Positions 61,701-64,000 of a stretch of DNA of 64,000 nt are shown here, in pieces. The DNA comes from an uncultured Flavobacteriales bacterium (GTDB taxonomy: Bacteria; Bacteroidota; Bacteroidia; Flavobacteriales_D; Crocinitomicaceae). The notes under the pieces were generated by a model. The model saw nothing but the letters and a program-made list of their open reading frames with translations, was not told the origin of the DNA and ran no database searches. The stretch's first letter is position 1, and the number at the start of each line of letters is the position of its first letter. Made by a program: the position numbers and the translations under genes. The DNA is taken from positions 62,001 through 126,000 of the forward strand of contig CAIZQH010000021.1 in NCBI GenBank assembly GCA_903935095.1, read 5' to 3'.

Positions 61701-63060
61701 AATGGGTAAAAAAGACCGTAAGGTACTCGATAAAATGAAACCTACTTTTATTGAACGTGCGAGCGGGAAGGGACACAAATCGGAAACCTTAGAGAAAATC
61801 TGGAAGGACTGGGAAGCTTTTGCATCTTATGCGTTTAATAAATCCCACTCGACATGTTATGCGTGGGTGGCTTATCAAACCGCCTATTTAAAAGCAAATT
61901 ATCCAGCAGAATACATGGCGTCAGTCTTGAGTAACAACATGAGCGACATCAAGCAGGTTTCGTTTTTCATGGAGGAATGCAGGCGAATGGGTGTCCCAGT
62001 GCTTGGACCTGATGTCAATGAATCTAGTTTTACTTTTGCGGTGAATCAAGCTGGAGCGATTCGCTTTGGATTAGGAGCGGTGAAAGGACTTGGTTCAGCT
62101 CCGGTAGAAGCCATTGTCGAAGAACGCAAAAACGGATTTTTCACTTCCATCTTTGACATGACTAAACGTATCAGTTTGCGTGTATGTAACAAACGCGCTT
62201 TCGAAAGTCTAGCTTATGCTGGTGGATTTGATTCATTCCCAGGGGTACACCGTGCGCAGTATTTCGCCATGGACCCGAGTGGAAGAAGTTTCTTGGAGAA
62301 TGCGGTTCGATATGGAGCAAATTTTCAAGAACAAGAGAATTCAGCACAAGCTTCGATGTTTGGAGAATCCTCCGGAACGAGTATGCCTGAGCCACAAGTT
62401 CCACGTTGTGAAGAGTGGCCAGCAATTTATAAATTGAATCGCGAGAAAGAAGTTGTGGGAATCTTTATTTCTGGGCATCCATTAGATGATTTCAAAATAG
62501 AGATTGATTCGTTTTGCACGGGAAATATTGCGATGTTGAATGATTTAACACAATACATGGGGCGTGATATACTCATCGCTGCTATTGTGACCAATGCGGA
62601 GCATCGTTTCACAAAACATGGAGATGGATTTGGAACACTAACGGTGGAAGATTATCAAGATGCCTTTCGTTTGAACTTGTTCAAAGAAAACTACTTAAAG
62701 TTTAAGCACTTCATGGAGCCAGGAACCTTCATTACGATGAAAGGACGGATTGAGGTACCGAGGCACCGTCAGCAGGTAGAGTTTGTCGTATATAGCATCG
62801 ACCTATTGCAAGATTTAAGAGAGAAACGCACAAAAAGTCTTCATTTGAAATTTTCTTCAAAGGAAGTAGATCACCTGATGATTGATAAATTGAATGAACT
62901 CTTTAATCAGAATCAAGGTAATTGTCAATTACATTTCACGGTGTTTGATCCAATTGAAGGATATGAGGTAAATCTTCCATCTAGATCGATAAAGGTTCAA
63001 CCTTCTTCGCTCTTATTTAAAGAATTAGCAAAATTGGATGTGACGTTTAGGTTAAATTAA
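58705..63060 (+). CDS. dnaE: DNA polymerase III subunit alpha with N-terminal exonuclease domain
   Basis: The replicative polymerase subunit, 1451 residues. The N-terminal 195 residues are a DEDDh 3'-5' exonuclease like the epsilon subunit: LIFDTETTGLP (Asp6, Glu8), VGHNVRFDINV (Asp105) and HNATADVEST (His169, Asp174), so all five catalytic residues are present. A linker leads to the PHP domain (HLHNHSQYSIL at 260-270). The C-family polymerase core has GPGRGSAAGSVVAY near 645 and catalytic aspartates in MPDIDIDFDD (686-692), then YGITVYQEQVM and FNKSHSTCYAWVAYQTAYL. An OB-fold region (about 1290-1370) follows. The usual E. coli DnaE is 1160 residues and lacks the exonuclease; PolC has its exonuclease inside PHP, unlike here. 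Confidence 0.96.
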   Translation: MYLIFDTETTGLPRNYNAPITDTSNWPRVVQLAWQLHEADGSLVEQKDFLIRPNGFNIPFQSEQIHGISTELANLAGEDLGDVLVLFKKALEKADFIVGHNVRFDINVMGCEYVRCNEETPLTLPILDTCTERTAEMCQLPGGRGGKFKLPTLTELHDFLFHIGFNEAHNATADVESTTRCFLELIRKEHYTLEELLQAPGYFEAYRIANPSEIQTVGLQHVNLKAESAKLREAQKEKEVVRTPVSPVSTEQLSGVKFAHLHNHSQYSILQSTAEVGQLIQKATEFKQKAVALTDTGNMMAAFHFEKAAGSYNAKIREERKLAEENGEAFDKEEIIPIIGCEFNVCRNLADKSVKDNGYQVVLLAKNKNGYQNIIKLASIAYTKGMYYVPRIDKSSIEQYKEDIIVLSGNLYGEIPNLILNVGENQAEEALKWWKETFGADFYIEVSRHHLETEERVNPILIKLAAKHAVKVVATNNTYYINQSDAQAHDVLLCVKDNELVETPKGKGRGFRYGLENDEYYFKSTEEMVALFSDLPEAILNVQEIIEKCEPYPLAREVLLPAFDIPQEFISSEDVLDGGKRGENAFLRHLTYEGAKKRYKEITPEIQERIDFELATIEKTGYPGYFLIVQDFCHAAREMNVSVGPGRGSAAGSVVAYCTQITNVDPIRYDLLFERFLNPDRVSMPDIDIDFDDEGRGRVIDYVINKYGANQVAQIITYGTMAAKSAIRDTARVLNLPLPEADRLAKLIPDISLKKLFSFSDTELIDKLKNQEAIANAKELRRIAAGTDLQARVLQKATEIEGSVRNTGIHACGVIITPDDLTNFVPVATAKDSDMVCTQYDNSVAESAGLLKMDFLGLKTLTLIKDAVRLVKENKGIDLNPDEFPIEDERTYALFQRGETVGIFQYESPGMQKHLKELKPTAFADLIAMNALYRPGPMEYIPSYCKRKHGEEEILYDLEDCEEYLKETYGITVYQEQVMLLSQKLADFTKGEADTLRKAMGKKDRKVLDKMKPTFIERASGKGHKSETLEKIWKDWEAFASYAFNKSHSTCYAWVAYQTAYLKANYPAEYMASVLSNNMSDIKQVSFFMEECRRMGVPVLGPDVNESSFTFAVNQAGAIRFGLGAVKGLGSAPVEAIVEERKNGFFTSIFDMTKRISLRVCNKRAFESLAYAGGFDSFPGVHRAQYFAMDPSGRSFLENAVRYGANFQEQENSAQASMFGESSGTSMPEPQVPRCEEWPAIYKLNREKEVVGIFISGHPLDDFKIEIDSFCTGNIAMLNDLTQYMGRDILIAAIVTNAEHRFTKHGDGFGTLTVEDYQDAFRLNLFKENYLKFKHFMEPGTFITMKGRIEVPRHRQQVEFVVYSIDLLQDLREKRTKSLHLKFSSKEVDHLMIDKLNELFNQNQGNCQLHFTVFDPIEGYEVNLPSRSIKVQPSSLLFKELAKLDVTFRLN

Positions 63061-63065
63061 ACGGT

Positions 63066-63098
63066 AAAAAAAAAGCGTCCATTTGGACGCTTTTTTTT
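63066..63098. terminator. Bidirectional terminator after dnaE
   Basis: GCGTCC-ATTT-GGACGC flanked by nine A residues upstream and eight T residues downstream. It sits between the convergent dnaE and zinc-ribbon genes and can serve both. Confidence 0.92.
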
Positions 63099-63109
63099 AT
63101 CATTGAATT

Positions 63110-63862
63110 TTATTCTTCTGTACCTTCAACTGGAACAAGGATACGTCCACAGTGCTCACATACGATGATTTTCTTTTTTGTTACAATGTCAAGTTGACGT
63201 TGAGGTGGGATTTTGTTAAAACATCCACCGCAAGATCCACGCATCACTTGTACAACTGCTAAACCATTTTTCGCGTTTTCACGAAGACGGTCATATGCAA
63301 ATACTAAACGCGTTTCGATTTTCTTTTTCGCGTCATTTGAAGACTTTAACAAACGGTCTTCATCTTTCTGCGTTTCACTGATAATCGCATCGAGTTCAGA
63401 TTGCTTGATATCTAAATCTCCTTGTTTTGAATTCAAACGATCTGTTGCTTCAGTCAACGTTTCATTTTTCAAGTCAATTTTATAACGTGCTTCTTTGGTT
63501 TTTTTCTCATGTAATTTAATTTCCAATTCTTGGAATTCAATTTCTTTTGAAAGTGATTCGAACTCACGGTTATTTCGAACGTTGTTTTGCTGTTCTTTGT
63601 ACTTCAAAATAGCCGCTTCTGCATCTTTAGAAGCGATTTTACGGTCAGAAACTTCTGTTTCTAACTCTTGCATCTCGTCGTTGATTTTCCCAACACGTGT
63701 GGTAAGTCCGCTGATTTCATCTTCCAAATCTTGAACTTCTAATGGAAGCTCACCGCGGATCGTACGAATACGGTCGATTTCAGAATCAATTTTTTGAAGC
63801 TCAAAAAGCGCGTCCAATTTTTGTGCGATGGTCACCTCTTTTTTTGTTGCCGTTGCTGCCAT
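63110..63862 (-). CDS. Coiled-coil protein with C4 zinc ribbon
   Basis: A 250-residue protein of the C4-type zinc-ribbon family often encoded beside Nif3. A long coiled coil (about 15-185, with EISGLTTRVGKINDEMQELE) is followed by a zinc ribbon whose four cysteines are in SCGGCFNKIPP and VCEHCGRILVP. Family members are related to chlamydial CT398-type proteins; a nucleic acid- or protein-binding role has been suggested, not shown. The start at 63862 lies 3 bases after the Nif3 stop, so the two are an operon. It ends at the terminator shared with dnaE. Confidence 0.92.
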   Translation of the reverse strand: MAATATKKEVTIAQKLDALFELQKIDSEIDRIRTIRGELPLEVQDLEDEISGLTTRVGKINDEMQELETEVSDRKIASKDAEAAILKYKEQQNNVRNNREFESLSKEIEFQELEIKLHEKKTKEARYKIDLKNETLTEATDRLNSKQGDLDIKQSELDAIISETQKDEDRLLKSSNDAKKKIETRLVFAYDRLRENAKNGLAVVQVMRGSCGGCFNKIPPQRQLDIVTKKKIIVCEHCGRILVPVEGTEE

Positions 63863-63865
63863 GTT

Positions 63866-64000
63866 CTATAGATAGTTAATAGGATTCGTATTTAAATCAG
63901 TTAAATGGACTGCAAATTTAGTAAATTTTTCTTTAAGTTTTTCAGCTAATAATTGCGGAGTGAATTGTTCGCTTTCAAAATGACCAATATCTGCAATAAT
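63866..64000 (-). CDS. Nif3-like dinuclear metal centre protein (C-terminal part)
   Basis: The last 44 codons of a gene that continues beyond the window, read on the minus strand and ending in TAG at 63866-63868. The residues IIADIGHFESEQFTPQLLAE, then KFAVHLTDLNTNPINYL, match the C-terminal end of Nif3/YqfO family proteins, where DIGHFESEQ holds the final metal-binding His and Glu. The neighbouring zinc-ribbon gene is a common partner of nif3 in Bacteroidota. Nif3 proteins are hexameric; their biological role is debated. Confidence 0.88.
   Translation of the reverse strand: MIADIGHFESEQFTPQLLAEKLKEKFTKFAVHLTDLNTNPINYL

Overview
The window looks like the chromosome of a Bacteroidota bacterium, most likely order Flavobacteriales. 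I lean towards a Fluviicola/Crocinitomicaceae-type genome, but the sequence alone does not fix the family. The evidence is: a SusC/SusD pair; several secreted proteins ending in type A sorting domains of the type IX secretion system (T9SS); promoters of the Bacteroidota form TTTG-N19/20-TAnnTTTG; few Shine-Dalgarno sites; and a DnaE that carries its own N-terminal proofreading exonuclease domain. I see no rRNA, tRNA, CRISPR array, insertion sequence, prophage or attachment site. No stretch over 300 bases lacks a gene; the longest gap (about 247 bases, 25993-26239) is the regulatory region of the cell-division cluster.

Layout. 1-333: the 3' end of rpoC and its terminator. 384-4369: housekeeping genes recG and accA (minus) and ispE (plus). 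4474-18955: a starch/alpha-glucan utilisation locus, all on plus: a T9SS-exported SusE/F-like binding protein, a T9SS-exported GH13 amylase, a CotH-family protein, a SusA-like GH13 neopullulanase, a GH31 alpha-glucosidase, then SusC and SusD. Two promoters, before the first gene and before susC, carry the same 13-base palindrome, and a strong terminator follows the first gene. 19020-22628 (minus): a second CotH-family protein in an operon with a lipoprotein and a small barrel-like protein. 22643-25992 (minus): lnt, rpmA, rplU and a DMT exporter.

26240-42625 (plus): a near-complete dcw cluster in the order mraZ, rsmH, ftsL, ftsI, murE, mraY, murD, an unidentified 146-residue gene, ftsW, murG, murC, ftsQ, ftsA, ftsZ, yqeY. 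Nearly all genes overlap or touch; murF and ddl are absent. 42698-44500 (plus): three methionine-salvage genes, mtnB, mtnD and mtnC. 44584-51259 (minus): a DUF1573 protein, corA, a 42-residue FeoB-associated cysteine protein, feoB, feoA, an aspartate kinase, gpsA and a small coiled-coil protein. 51370-58610: mixed genes (AIM24 family, CvfB-like, rpe, an L,D-transpeptidase lipoprotein, a rhomboid protease, a class IV aminotransferase and two unidentified secreted proteins). 58705-63060: dnaE. 63110-64000 (minus): a zinc-ribbon coiled-coil protein and the 3' end of a Nif3-like gene.

The observations I find most interesting are these. (1) At least six genes have a perfect TAnnTTTG -7 box only 4-6 bases before the start codon, which predicts leaderless mRNAs. 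(2) The sequence TGTCAATTTGACA is shared by both starch-locus promoters. (3) CotH-family kinases are tied to the glycan locus and to a surface operon beside it. (4) An unexplained gene sits between murD and ftsW and faintly resembles a Mur ligase C-terminal domain.
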